Positions 48,318 to 57,878 of a DNA stretch of 64,000 nt are shown in pieces. Where the stretch lies: positions 310,001 to 374,000 of the forward strand of contig JAKZAN010000053.1 of the NCBI GenBank assembly GCA_023053545.1, in the 5' to 3' direction. The first letter of the stretch is position 1, and the number at the start of each line of letters is the position of its first letter. The position numbers and the translations under genes are program-made. The stretch is from Lepidurus packardi. Its lineage: Eukaryota > Arthropoda > Branchiopoda > Notostraca > Triopsidae. The notes beneath the pieces are model-generated. The model made no database searches, was not told the DNA's origin, and worked only from the letters and a program-made list of their open reading frames with translations.

Positions 48318-48745
48318 AAAATATAGTAATTGCCTCGTTTGTTCTGTTTCTAACTTTCGGATGTAGCACGTCAAAATCTACCATTTCTAACGATAGAGAT
48401 TTGTATAAGATTTTGGTGCAGAATCAACAAGGTGGTTCGAGTTTTGAATTTTATGAATTAGTGACAGAGCCTAATGAGATGAAGATGCTTCTTTCGGATC
48501 CTGATTTGAAACGTAAAGTTTCCGAAAATGACCTGCAAACCTGCAGTTTCGTGATTTTGAACATGGGTGAACAACCCACTTCGGGCTATTCTTTCTCCAT
48601 TGAAAGCGCAACAGAATTGGAAAATTTGGTATTATTAAAAGTAAAAAGAAACAAACCCGAATCTCAAAGCAAAGTAGGGCAGGAGAAGACGTATCCGTAT
48701 GCCGTAGTTAAAATCTATTCGAAGAAACCAGTAGTTGTGAAATAA
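48314..48745 (+). CDS. PrcB-like lipoprotein
   Basis: A 143-aa lipoprotein with signal ending FLTFGC (Cys17). The C-terminal ~60 residues match the PrcB C-terminal domain, named after an accessory of the Treponema dentilisin protease: NMGEQPTSGYSFSI, a long-strand region, then YPYAVVKIYSKKP. Its ATGA overlaps the bshA stop, indicating coupling, although the functional link is unclear. A bidirectional terminator follows immediately. Confidence 0.8.
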   Translation: MKNIVIASFVLFLTFGCSTSKSTISNDRDLYKILVQNQQGGSSFEFYELVTEPNEMKMLLSDPDLKRKVSENDLQTCSFVILNMGEQPTSGYSFSIESATELENLVLLKVKRNKPESQSKVGQEKTYPYAVVKIYSKKPVVVK

Positions 48746-48747
48746 AA

Positions 48748-48775
48748 AAAACCCGATTAAATATAATCGGGTTTT
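48748..48775. terminator. Bidirectional intrinsic terminator
   Basis: Perfect 12-bp stem AAAACCCGATTA / TAATCGGGTTTT with loop AATA between the convergent PrcB-like and outer-membrane genes. Confidence 0.9.
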
Positions 48776-48794
48776 CTTTGAATTTGTAAGCGTA

Positions 48795-49298
48795 TTAAAA
48801 CGTAAACTTAATTCCCAGCGCAATATCAGGACCAAAAGAATCCATGTTGGCTCTAGAATCACTAAAATACAATTCAGGTCTGAAATCAAGCGATAAAATT
48901 AAAGGTATATTAAAAACATATTCAATACCAATATCACCTGCAGCCAATAGGAAAGTTCCACTGTCTTTAGTATCATTTGGTAATACATATTTATCATTAT
49001 AACTCCAGCTACCAATACCAGCTCCAACACCAGCATACCAATTGAAACCACCTTCAATGTTCCAAACCCATTGGTATAAACCTACCAATTTAACAGCATC
49101 GCTATATTTACTATCACGCCAGCCCAAATCAAGTTCTAAACGGTTGTTTGCTCCTAAAGCCCTTTGGTAAGTGATCTCACCGCCAAATCCATCATTGTCA
49201 CCTAGACGCAAACCCAACGCGTTTTTTCTAATTTCCTGCGCCTGTGCTGTGAATGCAATTGCAAACAACAAAAACACACTTAAAAAAATCTTTTTCAT
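48795..49298 (-). CDS. Outer-membrane beta-barrel protein (OmpW/OprF-like size)
   Basis: Small exported barrel of 167 aa. Signal peptide 1-20 (ending AQAQ), then about eight alternating amphipathic strands, e.g. GFGGEITYQRAL, LELDLGWRD, FNWYAGVGAGIG and the terminal aromatic strand LGIKFTF expected for barrel assembly. No specific function. The terminator at 48748-48775 ends it, and it is divergent from aroC over a 176-nt gap. Confidence 0.82.
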   Translation of the reverse strand: MKKIFLSVFLLFAIAFTAQAQEIRKNALGLRLGDNDGFGGEITYQRALGANNRLELDLGWRDSKYSDAVKLVGLYQWVWNIEGGFNWYAGVGAGIGSWSYNDKYVLPNDTKDSGTFLLAAGDIGIEYVFNIPLILSLDFRPELYFSDSRANMDSFGPDIALGIKFTF

Positions 49299-49451
49299 AT
49301 ATTCTAGTAATTTAGTTAGTATTAAGACAAATTTAATCTTACTAAATTAAAGACTCGACTAGGGGCTCTTTTTTTAACAAAACAATAGCAGGAAAAAGCG
49401 CTTTCGTCCCGCACAGTGCCAGATTTATTTTCAATTTTAAACTTATAAATG

Positions 49452-49459
49452 TACATTTG
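49452..49459 (+). promoter_or_regulatory. Predicted -7 box (TACATTTG) of aroC
   Basis: Exact TAnnTTTG match 15 nt before the ATG at 49475. It argues for that start and against an in-frame TTG at 49457, which would overlap the box. No clear -33 TTTG was found. Confidence 0.5.
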
Positions 49460-49474
49460 TTTAAAACACGATTT

Positions 49475-50536
49475 ATGGCTGGAAACAGTATCGGTAATAT
49501 TTTTCGGTTAACCACTTTTGGAGAATCCCATGGTCAGGCAATCGGCGGCGTTATTGACGGTTGTCCGCCAAATATCACAATAGATTTTGATTTTATACAG
49601 CAGGAAATGAACCGGCGCAAACCTGGGCAATCTTCAATCGTAACACAACGAACTGAATCTGACTCAGTTTCGTTTCTATCAGGCATATTTGAAGGCAAAT
49701 CGACCGGCGCACCAATAGGGTTTATCATTCAAAATCAAGATCAAAAATCTGCTGATTATAGCCATATCGAAAATACATTTCGACCAGGTCATGCCGATTA
49801 CGTATACCAAGAAAAATATGGCACACGCGACTATAGAGGCGGTGGCAGAAGTTCGGCCAGAGAAACCGCTTGCAGGGTAGCGGCCGGTGCTATAGCGAAA
49901 CTGATTTTAAAGGACGTAAAAATAAATGCCTTCGTATCTTCTGTAGGCGACATTTTTATTGACAAGCCTTATCAACAACTTGACTTCTCTAAAATTGAAA
50001 GCAATATAATTAGGTGTCCAGATGATGCAGTTGCGGAAAAGATGATCAATTTGATATCTGCCGTTAAAAAAGATGGTGACACGGTGGGTGGTACAATAAC
50101 ATGTGTTTTACAAAATGTTCCGATTGGATTGGGGGAACCTATTTTTGATAAACTACATGCAGATCTAGCAAAAGCAATGATGTCTATCAACGCAGTGAAG
50201 GGATTTGAATATGGCAGTGGATTTTGTGGCGCGCGCATGAAGGGTAGCGAACACAACGATTTGTACAATCCTGATGGCACCACAAAAACAAATTACGCTG
50301 GCGGAATTCAAGGCGGTATTAGCAACGGAATGGACATTTATTTCAGAATTGCTTTCAAGCCGGTTTCCACTATAATGAAAGCTCAAGAAACAATAAATAG
50401 CAATGGCGAAACAGTCGAAATGAAAGGAAAAGGCAGGCATGATCCATGTGTGGTGCCAAGAGCAGTTCCAATTGTTGAAGCTATGGCAGCGTTAGTTTTA
50501 GCCGATTTTTACTTACTAAACAAAATTTATCAATAA
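49475..50536 (+). CDS. aroC: Chorismate synthase
   Basis: Makes chorismate from EPSP using reduced FMN; last common step of aromatic amino acid synthesis. Family signatures: [18 protein letters not shown] near the start, RNA-type [19 protein letters not shown] near 125, and the C-terminal [22 protein letters not shown]. Length 353 aa with the start I use. The transporter gene follows after 3 nt, so they are co-transcribed. Confidence 0.97.
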   Translation: MAGNSIGNIFRLTTFGESHGQAIGGVIDGCPPNITIDFDFIQQEMNRRKPGQSSIVTQRTESDSVSFLSGIFEGKSTGAPIGFIIQNQDQKSADYSHIENTFRPGHADYVYQEKYGTRDYRGGGRSSARETACRVAAGAIAKLILKDVKINAFVSSVGDIFIDKPYQQLDFSKIESNIIRCPDDAVAEKMINLISAVKKDGDTVGGTITCVLQNVPIGLGEPIFDKLHADLAKAMMSINAVKGFEYGSGFCGARMKGSEHNDLYNPDGTTKTNYAGGIQGGISNGMDIYFRIAFKPVSTIMKAQETINSNGETVEMKGKGRHDPCVVPRAVPIVEAMAALVLADFYLLNKIYQ

Positions 50537-50539
50537 AGC

Positions 50540-51796
50540 ATGAATACAGCATTAGAACAAAAAAAGCAATCTGCATTGTCAAATCTCACGGTGCAAATAT
50601 TAATCGCAATGGTAATTGGAGCTGGTTTGGGGATTTACATTCACAACAATTTTTCCGCAGAGGGTGCTAAAGAATTTAGTGGGTATATCAAAATGTTGGC
50701 AACCGTTTTTATCCGATTGGTACAGATGATTATCTCGCCTTTGGTTTTTACAACATTAGTGGTTGGTATTGCAAAGCTAGGCGATATAAAGGCAGTTGGC
50801 CGAATAGGAGGAAAGGCGATGGCATGGTTTTTTTCAGCTTCGTTCATCTCATTGTTGATTGGATTGTTTTGGGTGAATCTGCTTGAGCCGGGCGTTGGTT
50901 TAAATCTTGGTAATATCGATTTGTCGACTGCTGCTGAAGTTACAGACAAAACAAATGCGTTTTCGATGCAAAATTTTGTCGAACATATTATCCCAAAAAG
51001 TATAGTTGAAGCGATGGCCACAAACGAAATATTGCAGATAGTAATATTTTCGATTTTCTTCGGACTTGCAGCTGCTTCAATTGGAGATCATGCAAAACCA
51101 GTTGTGAATGCCCTTGATAAAACATCACACATCGTCTTAAAGATGGTAAATTATGTTATGAAATTTGCGCCAATTGGTGTCTTCGGTGCGATTGCTGCGG
51201 TTTTCGCAATTAGAGATCTTAATGATTTGCTGCTTACATATGTGAAGTACTTCGGCTCATTTCTTGTCGGTATTTCTTCCCTGTGGGTTGTTCTGCTATT
51301 TATAGGATATTTGTTTTTAGGTAAAACATTAGTAACGTTGCTAAAAAGAATTGTAAGTCCGTTAATAATAGCTTTTGGAACCACAAGCAGCGAAGCAGTA
51401 TTTCCAAAATTAACCGAAGAATTAGAGCGATTTGGCGTTAAAGATAAAATAGTCTCCTTTATGTTGCCTCTGGGTTATTCCTTCAACTTAGATGGTTCGA
51501 TGATGTATATGACCTTTGCCAGTATTTTTATTGCGCAGGCATATGGTGTCGAGCTCACGCTGGGTACACAGATGACGATGCTATTGGTTCTAATGCTAAC
51601 CAGTAAAGGGATTGCAGGGGTTCCGCGGGCAAGTTTAGTGGTGGTTGCCGCAACATGCGGAATGTTTAAAATTCCGATAGAAGGTATAGCCTTAATCCTT
51701 CCAATTGATCATTTTTGTGATATGTTTAGAAGTGCTACAAATGTGCTTGGCAATGCCTTAGCAACTTCAGTTGTTGGAAAGTGGGAAAAAGATTAG
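50540..51796 (+). CDS. Dicarboxylate/amino acid:cation symporter (DAACS family)
   Basis: GltPh/DctA-type transporter that couples Na+ or H+ to dicarboxylate or glutamate uptake. A 418-aa inner-membrane protein with about eight helices and two re-entrant loops. Conserved motifs: serine-rich loop FGTTSSEAVFPKL near 275, the FNLDGSMMYM metal-binding helix near 310, and the C-terminal DHFCDMFRSATNVLGNA. Its 3-nt spacing from aroC suggests shared transcription. Confidence 0.93.
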   Translation: MNTALEQKKQSALSNLTVQILIAMVIGAGLGIYIHNNFSAEGAKEFSGYIKMLATVFIRLVQMIISPLVFTTLVVGIAKLGDIKAVGRIGGKAMAWFFSASFISLLIGLFWVNLLEPGVGLNLGNIDLSTAAEVTDKTNAFSMQNFVEHIIPKSIVEAMATNEILQIVIFSIFFGLAAASIGDHAKPVVNALDKTSHIVLKMVNYVMKFAPIGVFGAIAAVFAIRDLNDLLLTYVKYFGSFLVGISSLWVVLLFIGYLFLGKTLVTLLKRIVSPLIIAFGTTSSEAVFPKLTEELERFGVKDKIVSFMLPLGYSFNLDGSMMYMTFASIFIAQAYGVELTLGTQMTMLLVLMLTSKGIAGVPRASLVVVAATCGMFKIPIEGIALILPIDHFCDMFRSATNVLGNALATSVVGKWEKD

Positions 51797-51824
51797 ATTT
51801 TTATAAAAGTTAGGAAAATATAAT

Positions 51825-51832
51825 TACATTTG
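51825..51832 (+). promoter_or_regulatory. Predicted -7 box (TACATTTG) of the T9SS cargo gene
   Basis: Exact TAnnTTTG match 28 nt upstream of the ATG at 51860, in the 63-nt gap after the symporter gene. No convincing -33 element at 16-20 nt. Confidence 0.45.
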
Positions 51833-51859
51833 ATTATTATCTAATCAATAAATTATATT

Positions 51860-53539
51860 ATGAGAAAAACTACTTTATTTCTATTTTTTCTAACACTCTT
51901 GGGTGTAAACAGCTTATTAGCACAGGTTGATTATTATACCGTGCTACCAAACAATGGCGGAACTTCTCCCAACGGGCGAGCCCCTCAAGGTGGAAGGCCA
52001 GCTAATAGAAGCGTATGGATTATTACCGCGGCAGAAATGTCTGCTTCAGGTTTTACAGCAGGTTCGGTTGTAACTTCAATTGGTTTTAATCTAAGTGTTG
52101 CTCAAAATATAGCAACGACAGGATCTATGGTTGTGTATTTAGAAAACACTGCGGATGTCACCAACACAAAAAGCTTAACGTGGGCTACTGCAATTACGGG
52201 CATGACAACTGTTAGCAATTCTACAATAACAATTCCTGCAACAGTTGGAACTTACGATATACCATTTTCTGGCGGATCAGCTTTTACGTACACCGGCGGC
52301 TCTTTGTATGTTGCATTTGACTACCAAAATTTCGCAAATCCAGTTGCAACCACATTAAATACAGCACTTTGTAACACAGCTCTTACTGATGGACTTAAAG
52401 GCGCCATGACTGCAATAGGAACGACAACACCTGTTGCTACTACTGTAGCTTCGAGCTTTAGACCGGAAACAAGATTAGGAAGACAAGTGTCTTGTACGAG
52501 ACCAATAAATGTTAGCGAGGTAGTGGCTTCTAAAACTGCAACAAGTGTAACGGCCACATGGACAAATGCAAACGCAACGTCTTTAGAGTATGGTCCATAC
52601 GGTTTCACGCCAGGAACAGGAACCGTTGTAAATAACATTACAAGTCCGTATACTTTAACTGGATTAACACCTAGCACTGTTTACGATTTTTATTTCTTTA
52701 ATAATTGTGGCACAACTGGAACGCCTGTTTATAGCGCAAGAACCCCTGTTGCTGTTTTTAATACCGTATTTCAAAACGTAACACCTCCTTATTCTACAAG
52801 TTTTGAACAAGAAAAACTGGCTTATATTGGTTGGGCAGAAACGGCTACAACACCGGCCAATGCGTGGTTCTTGAACATCGGCGGAGCAGGAAGTGTTCTT
52901 GTACAGAATGGTGTGGTCTCTGCAATTGCAGTAACACCAGCAGCTGTAGCCGCAAATGAAAGAATGTATTCAAGAGGTATCAATTTGGAAGCTGGATACA
53001 CTACTACAGTTTCGTATTACTTAAGAAATTATGTAGCATCAGGATCAACTAATACTGCAAGCTACCAACTAACAGTAGGACAAGGTCAAACTGCTGCGGC
53101 ACAAAGCACCGTTTTAGCAACAGAAACTGGTATCAATTCTGCAACTTTCATACAGAAAACATATACTTTCGTTGCGCCAACAACAGGCGTATACAACTTT
53201 GGTTTCTTGCATAATTCGCCGGCTAATGCAACCGGAACACATGCTTTAATTGTTGATAATTTTACCGTTACATCTGCTTTGGGTACTAACGAGGTTTTAG
53301 CTTCTAAATTCGCTGCCTATCCAAATCCAGTTTCGTCTGTATTGACTGTTTCTAACGATGCAAACGCACTCATTAACACCATTAAAATTCTAGACATCAA
53401 TGGCAGAACAATGAAAGTTGTAAACCCATCAAATGTTACAGAAGTGCAAGTCAATATTTCTGATTTATCAGCTGGAATTTACATGATGAATGTAACTACA
53501 GATCAAGGAAGTATTTCAAAGAAAATTGTTAAGCAATAA
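51860..53539 (+). CDS. T9SS type A cargo protein with fibronectin III-like domain
   Basis: Secreted surface protein of 559 aa. Signal peptide 1-22 (ending LLAQV), an N-terminal beta-sandwich region (~25-210), a fibronectin III-like domain ~214-305 (SVTATWTNANATSLEYG), and a jellyroll-like region ~310-470. The C-terminal ~75 residues are a type A sorting domain, with FAAYPNPVSSVLTVSN, IKILDINGRTM and the terminal AGIYMMNVTTDQGSISKKIV that the type IX secretion machinery recognises. No catalytic motif, so adhesion or structural roles fit best. A terminator follows directly. Confidence 0.92.
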   Translation: MRKTTLFLFFLTLLGVNSLLAQVDYYTVLPNNGGTSPNGRAPQGGRPANRSVWIITAAEMSASGFTAGSVVTSIGFNLSVAQNIATTGSMVVYLENTADVTNTKSLTWATAITGMTTVSNSTITIPATVGTYDIPFSGGSAFTYTGGSLYVAFDYQNFANPVATTLNTALCNTALTDGLKGAMTAIGTTTPVATTVASSFRPETRLGRQVSCTRPINVSEVVASKTATSVTATWTNANATSLEYGPYGFTPGTGTVVNNITSPYTLTGLTPSTVYDFYFFNNCGTTGTPVYSARTPVAVFNTVFQNVTPPYSTSFEQEKLAYIGWAETATTPANAWFLNIGGAGSVLVQNGVVSAIAVTPAAVAANERMYSRGINLEAGYTTTVSYYLRNYVASGSTNTASYQLTVGQGQTAAAQSTVLATETGINSATFIQKTYTFVAPTTGVYNFGFLHNSPANATGTHALIVDNFTVTSALGTNEVLASKFAAYPNPVSSVLTVSNDANALINTIKILDINGRTMKVVNPSNVTEVQVNISDLSAGIYMMNVTTDQGSISKKIVKQ

Positions 53540-53560
53540 GCTTACTATTATTTTCAAGCA

Positions 53561-53588
53561 AAAACTCCCAAATTTATTTGGGAGTTTT
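53561..53588. terminator. Bidirectional intrinsic terminator
   Basis: Perfect 12-bp stem AAAACTCCCAAA / TTTGGGAGTTTT with loop TTTA and a T-tail, between convergent genes. Confidence 0.9.
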
Positions 53589-53594
53589 TTTTAT

Positions 53595-54014
53595 TCATAA
53601 AAATTTAGACTGTAGTTCGGGGGTAGGGCTCATGCAATGGTCTTTCTTGCCATACAACCGATACCTATTTTTTGCGATATAATCATAAAAATAGTCCCGC
53701 AGCGATTTAGGAAAAACATAAAAGATACTTGACAAAGCACTAATTGCATTAAGATCTTTTAAAATTTCTAATGCAGCATCTGATTTGAATTGGTAGGATA
53801 CACCTGGCTCATATAATATAATGCTGTCCATTGTCGTGGGGTCTACGCCAATACGCTTTAGAATCTGAGAACCTAAATCAGATTGTAATGCAACAAATCT
53901 GAAGTGGTCTTTGCGATCTCGTTTGATAACATATTGCACAAAATTATTGCATAGATTACAAACACCATCAAACAAAATAATCTTCTTTCCACTAGGTAAT
54001 TGTAGTTCAGACAT
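53595..54014 (-). CDS. DCC1-like thiol-disulfide oxidoreductase (DUF393)
   Basis: Small thioredoxin-like protein. The hallmark is ILFDGVCNLCN with C19 and C22, followed by FRFVALQSDLG near 40 and a conserved FPKSLRDYFYDYIAKNRYR near 105-125. Role unknown; many copies sit near membrane redox genes. Length 139 aa is typical. It lies 2 nt downstream of mutS2 on the same strand, so it is in the same transcript. Confidence 0.9.
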   Translation of the reverse strand: MSELQLPSGKKIILFDGVCNLCNNFVQYVIKRDRKDHFRFVALQSDLGSQILKRIGVDPTTMDSIILYEPGVSYQFKSDAALEILKDLNAISALSSIFYVFPKSLRDYFYDYIAKNRYRLYGKKDHCMSPTPELQSKFL

Positions 54015-54016
54015 AT

Positions 54017-56182
54017 CTATTTTTTTGCTTCAACTAGTTCCAACACGTCCAAACTTACCTTCGAAGTGAACACGCCATAATTAACGGTTGCTTTGCTTTT
54101 CTCAATGCTGTCGATACTTCCAACAGCTTTGCCATCGTGCATTCGAACTCGATCGCCCACCCGCAATATCGGCTTTGGCTTTTCAATCGGAACCGCCTTA
54201 ATCTTCTTTTCCTTTTTTTCCTGACGAATTTCCGCAACTTTCACAGTAACTTCCTGCACAATCTCTTTTTGCTTCTCTACTTGCGCCTTGGTTTCTTTTG
54301 CAGATGATTTTTTTCGCTTTGAATTTTCAATCTCAATGATCTTAATAAATTCGCTGACTAATTCTTTTTTATTTTTATTATTAAAATACTTGTTGCTTAA
54401 GTCATCAACTTTTTGCCCAATGTAAATCAGTTTTTGATTTGCATCATAAAGTTCCTGGTAGCTTTCTAGTTTCTGCTTAATCTTAGCGTTGATGTGCTCC
54501 ATCTTTTTATTTTCTTCGCGAGCCTTAGATTCTTCTTCTTTTAAGGTTTGCGAAGTTTTTTCCATCTTTGAACGCTCTTTTTGCAGGGTCGCAATGGTTT
54601 TATCAAAACGTATTTTCCCGCCTTCAATTTTCTTTTTTGCTCTATTAATTAACCCAAAAGGAATGCCATTTTTCTGTGCAACTTCAAACGTAAAAGAGCT
54701 TCCGGCTTGGCCTAGCACTAATTTGTAAAGTGGTTCCAAAGTTTTCTCGTCAAAAAGCATATTTGCATTGCTAGCAAAAGGCAGTTCATTTGCAAGCATT
54801 TTTAGGTTGGAATAATGCGTAGTGATAATCCCGAAAGCCTCTCGGTGATAAAACTCCTCTAAAAACACCTCAGCCAAGGCGCCGCCCAACTCTGGGTCAG
54901 AACCAGTTCCAAATTCATCAATCAAAAATAGTGTGTGCTTATTGCATTTTTTTAAGAAATAGTTCATGTTTTTAAGTCGGTAGCTATACGTACTCAAATG
55001 ATTTTCTATGGATTGATTATCTCCAATATCTGTTAATATTCGATCAAACAAACACGTTTCACTTCGCTCATGAACCGGGATTAAAATACCGCTTTGTAGC
55101 ATCAATTGAAGCAGGCCGACCGTTTTTAAAGAAATGGTTTTTCCGCCTGCATTTGGCCCTGAAATTACAATAATGCGACTTTCTTGATTAAATTCTATTG
55201 TTTGTGGGTGGGTTACCTCGTTTTTAATCTTATTACTTAAATACAAAATCGGATGGTATGCGTCCCGAAAGTATACTTTCCGCTCTGCTACAATGCTAGG
55301 CAAAACACCGTTAATTCTACTTGCATATTTTGCTTTGGCAGCTATAACATCCACATCGCTAAGAAAGTCCTGATACTGGTACAGCAAATCGACATGCGGC
55401 CGTATTCGGTAACTTAACATTTTTAAGATGCGATTAATTTCTTCTTTCTCTTCGTATTCCAAATTACTCAATTCACGAGAATATTTCAGGGTCTGTTCTG
55501 GCTCGATATAGGCAATGCTTCCTGTTTTTGAACTCCCCAAGATTGAACCTTTAACCTTGCGTCTATACATCGCCAAAACAGCCAAAACACGTCGGTTCTG
55601 GACAAAACTTTCTTTAATATCGTCCAAGTAACCAAGTGAATTGTATTGTGTTAAAGCAACACCAAAACTTTGATTGACCTTTCCTCTAATCATATTCATA
55701 TCGCGTCGAATATTGAGTAGGTCCGGAGATGCATTATCTCTAATTTCCCCATATTTATCTATCACTTCTTCAATAGCCTGAATAATCTCTTTTGTGTAGG
55801 TTACAGCAGAAGCTAATCTGTTAAGATTGGGATAGTATTCATCAAATTTTTTGAAAAATTGAAGCAGCACATTTACGGTTTCACTAATGCTCGCAATCTT
55901 TTTAAAGGCATTAGGTTCCAAGAAACTATCATCAATTGCTAGAAATTTAATTTCGTTTGTAATAGCCTCGAAGCCATGATTTGGAATGGCATTATTATTT
56001 TGATAGGACGACAAATATTCTGATGTCGCAAGCAGCGACTGCATCAGCGATTCCTTGTCGGCATATGGCTTGATTTCGAAAGCTTTTTCTTTGCCCAATT
56101 CCGTATTGCAAATTGCAGATAAGGTTTCTAGTACAACAGGGAACTGTAAATCTTCTAAGGTCTTGGAATTGATGCTGATCAT
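54017..56182 (-). CDS. mutS2: MutS2-family ATPase without Smr domain
   Basis: DNA-binding ATPase related to mismatch protein MutS; MutS2 acts in recombination control or ribosome rescue rather than mismatch repair. N-terminal core and lever ~1-330, Walker A GPNAGGKT at 342-349, Walker B LFLIDEFGTGSDP near 410, and a long coiled segment ~510-640. It ends with a KOW-like segment (~675-720, RVGDRVRMHDGKAVGSI). The Smr nuclease domain found at the end of Bacillus MutS2 (~785 aa) is missing: the protein stops at 721 residues, a form I associate with Bacteroidota. Divergent from ung (98 nt). Confidence 0.93.
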   Translation of the reverse strand: MISINSKTLEDLQFPVVLETLSAICNTELGKEKAFEIKPYADKESLMQSLLATSEYLSSYQNNNAIPNHGFEAITNEIKFLAIDDSFLEPNAFKKIASISETVNVLLQFFKKFDEYYPNLNRLASAVTYTKEIIQAIEEVIDKYGEIRDNASPDLLNIRRDMNMIRGKVNQSFGVALTQYNSLGYLDDIKESFVQNRRVLAVLAMYRRKVKGSILGSSKTGSIAYIEPEQTLKYSRELSNLEYEEKEEINRILKMLSYRIRPHVDLLYQYQDFLSDVDVIAAKAKYASRINGVLPSIVAERKVYFRDAYHPILYLSNKIKNEVTHPQTIEFNQESRIIVISGPNAGGKTISLKTVGLLQLMLQSGILIPVHERSETCLFDRILTDIGDNQSIENHLSTYSYRLKNMNYFLKKCNKHTLFLIDEFGTGSDPELGGALAEVFLEEFYHREAFGIITTHYSNLKMLANELPFASNANMLFDEKTLEPLYKLVLGQAGSSFTFEVAQKNGIPFGLINRAKKKIEGGKIRFDKTIATLQKERSKMEKTSQTLKEEESKAREENKKMEHINAKIKQKLESYQELYDANQKLIYIGQKVDDLSNKYFNNKNKKELVSEFIKIIEIENSKRKKSSAKETKAQVEKQKEIVQEVTVKVAEIRQEKKEKKIKAVPIEKPKPILRVGDRVRMHDGKAVGSIDSIEKSKATVNYGVFTSKVSLDVLELVEAKK

Positions 56183-56280
56183 GAAATTTATTGTGAATTT
56201 ACAGATACAAATTTACGTAAATCGAAAGCTATTGGTGGCGATTTTTAAGCATATTTACTATATTTGGATAAACATTAACT

Positions 56281-56943
56281 ATGGACTTTCAACTGCCTAT
56301 TTCCTGGCATAACCATTTGAACGCTGAGCTTAAACTACCGTATTTCAATGCGTTAATTGCAAGTGTTGAAGAAGAATATGATGGGTTTGAATGTTTCCCC
56401 CCGAAAGATCAGATTTTGACTGCCTTTGAAAAATGTAGTTTTGAAGATGTTAAGGCGGTCATTATCGGACAAGATCCCTATCACGGTATGGGGCAGGCGC
56501 ATGGCTTATGCTTTTCTGTTAATGATGGTGTTGCAATACCGCCTTCATTGCGCAATATTGTTCAGGAACTACAAAAAGACCTTGGCGAAACACTAATTTC
56601 AGGAAATTTGTCGCATTGGGCTTCACAAGGTGTGCTCTTGCTTAACGCTACGCTAACCGTTAGAAGCGGCTTGGCTGGAAGCCACCAGAAACTGGGCTGG
56701 GAACAGTTTACTGACGCGGTAATCAAAACTATTTCAGAGCAGAAACAGCATGTTGTTTTCATGTTGTGGGGTGGTTTTGCAAAGAAGAAAGGTGTCAAAA
56801 TTGACCGCCAAAAACACCTTGTTTTAGAAAGTGGTCATCCCTCACCGTTAAGTGCGAACAAAGGACATTGGTTTGGGAACAAACATTTTAGTCAAGCAAA
56901 CGATTTTCTGATTCAAACCGGACAAGAACCTATTTCGTGGTAG
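56281..56943 (+). CDS. ung: Uracil-DNA glycosylase
   Basis: Family 1 UDG that removes uracil from DNA. The water-activating motif is GQDPYHG with catalytic D65, followed by GLCFSV, the NATLTVR uracil pocket and the C-terminal HPSPLSA DNA-intercalation motif. Length of 220 aa is normal. The neighbouring mutS2 is read divergently. Confidence 0.97.
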   Translation: MDFQLPISWHNHLNAELKLPYFNALIASVEEEYDGFECFPPKDQILTAFEKCSFEDVKAVIIGQDPYHGMGQAHGLCFSVNDGVAIPPSLRNIVQELQKDLGETLISGNLSHWASQGVLLLNATLTVRSGLAGSHQKLGWEQFTDAVIKTISEQKQHVVFMLWGGFAKKKGVKIDRQKHLVLESGHPSPLSANKGHWFGNKHFSQANDFLIQTGQEPISW

Positions 56944-56945
56944 AA

Positions 56946-57878
56946 TTAATTTAAGGTTAGTGCACCCAAAATTTCGTTAGACATGAAAGGGCCTCCCGGA
57001 TACTTTGCGGTATAATCGAGGTTTAACCAGATCTGCCCACGTTCATCAATATGATAATGCAACTCTTTGTCTTTTGTCTCCTTTTCAAAAAGCACTTTTT
57101 TTATTAGGTAATTAATCGCTTCAAGATCCGCTTTGTTTCCAATTAATATTTCTGGATAAATGTGGCCTGTGGTGTGTATCAGTCGAGGCGTTCCTCCAAT
57201 TGATCGCACGCAAGCAGCCATCAAAATAGCATGATCATCGCAATCGCCTGCAAGATAACTAACAGATTCACTTGCGCTGGCAATATAATCTCGGCCTTTC
57301 GGATCGTTCACATAGTTCCACCTGCTGTTTATTTCAGTGAATGCGGCGAAACATTGCAAAATAACGCGGTATTCTCCTTGTCGCTTAACATTCTTGAAAT
57401 GTTTGGAAGTGGCCATTATTGCAAAATTGCGAACCTTTGGATTGTCGTAATTGATAGCAGATAAAATTTTTGATTTATTGGGAAAAGGCAATAATTTGCC
57501 AATAATAATGTCCTGCGGGTTTGGGTCGTCTGCCATCGTATACATCATCGAACGGTAATCTTCAAAAACTGCTGAAAAACCGTATTCATCAGTAGCACTT
57601 CCGTATGCCAATACCAATAAGTATATCGCTAAGCAGATAATGATGATACTCCGAAGCCAATACAGCACAAAGTGTATGGCGGTAACGATGATGATCACCA
57701 ACAGAATTTGATCAAGTTCAAAATACCAATCAGGGTCGATTAGATTTTGGTGCAGAATGATAAAAACAGGAATGGCGATCAGAATATTGAGTGCTGTAAT
57801 AATAACCGTGTCCCAAGGCTTTTTGACCCGCAGCTTTTCTCGGATTCTTCGGAACGGAATATTACTCAATTTTATCAT
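56946..57878 (-). CDS. Membrane-anchored transglutaminase-like protein
   Basis: 310-aa protein with two hydrophobic segments (~24-42 and ~58-92) and a C-terminal transglutaminase-like cysteine protease fold. The likely triad is C213 (LAGDCDDHAILMA), H239 (TTGHIYPE) and D288 (NLDYTAK). Substrate unknown. It starts on the last base of the upstream binding-protein gene stop (ATGA-type overlap), so the two are coupled. Confidence 0.82.
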   Translation of the reverse strand: MIKLSNIPFRRIREKLRVKKPWDTVIITALNILIAIPVFIILHQNLIDPDWYFELDQILLVIIIVTAIHFVLYWLRSIIIICLAIYLLVLAYGSATDEYGFSAVFEDYRSMMYTMADDPNPQDIIIGKLLPFPNKSKILSAINYDNPKVRNFAIMATSKHFKNVKRQGEYRVILQCFAAFTEINSRWNYVNDPKGRDYIASASESVSYLAGDCDDHAILMAACVRSIGGTPRLIHTTGHIYPEILIGNKADLEAINYLIKKVLFEKETKDKELHYHIDERGQIWLNLDYTAKYPGGPFMSNEILGALTLN

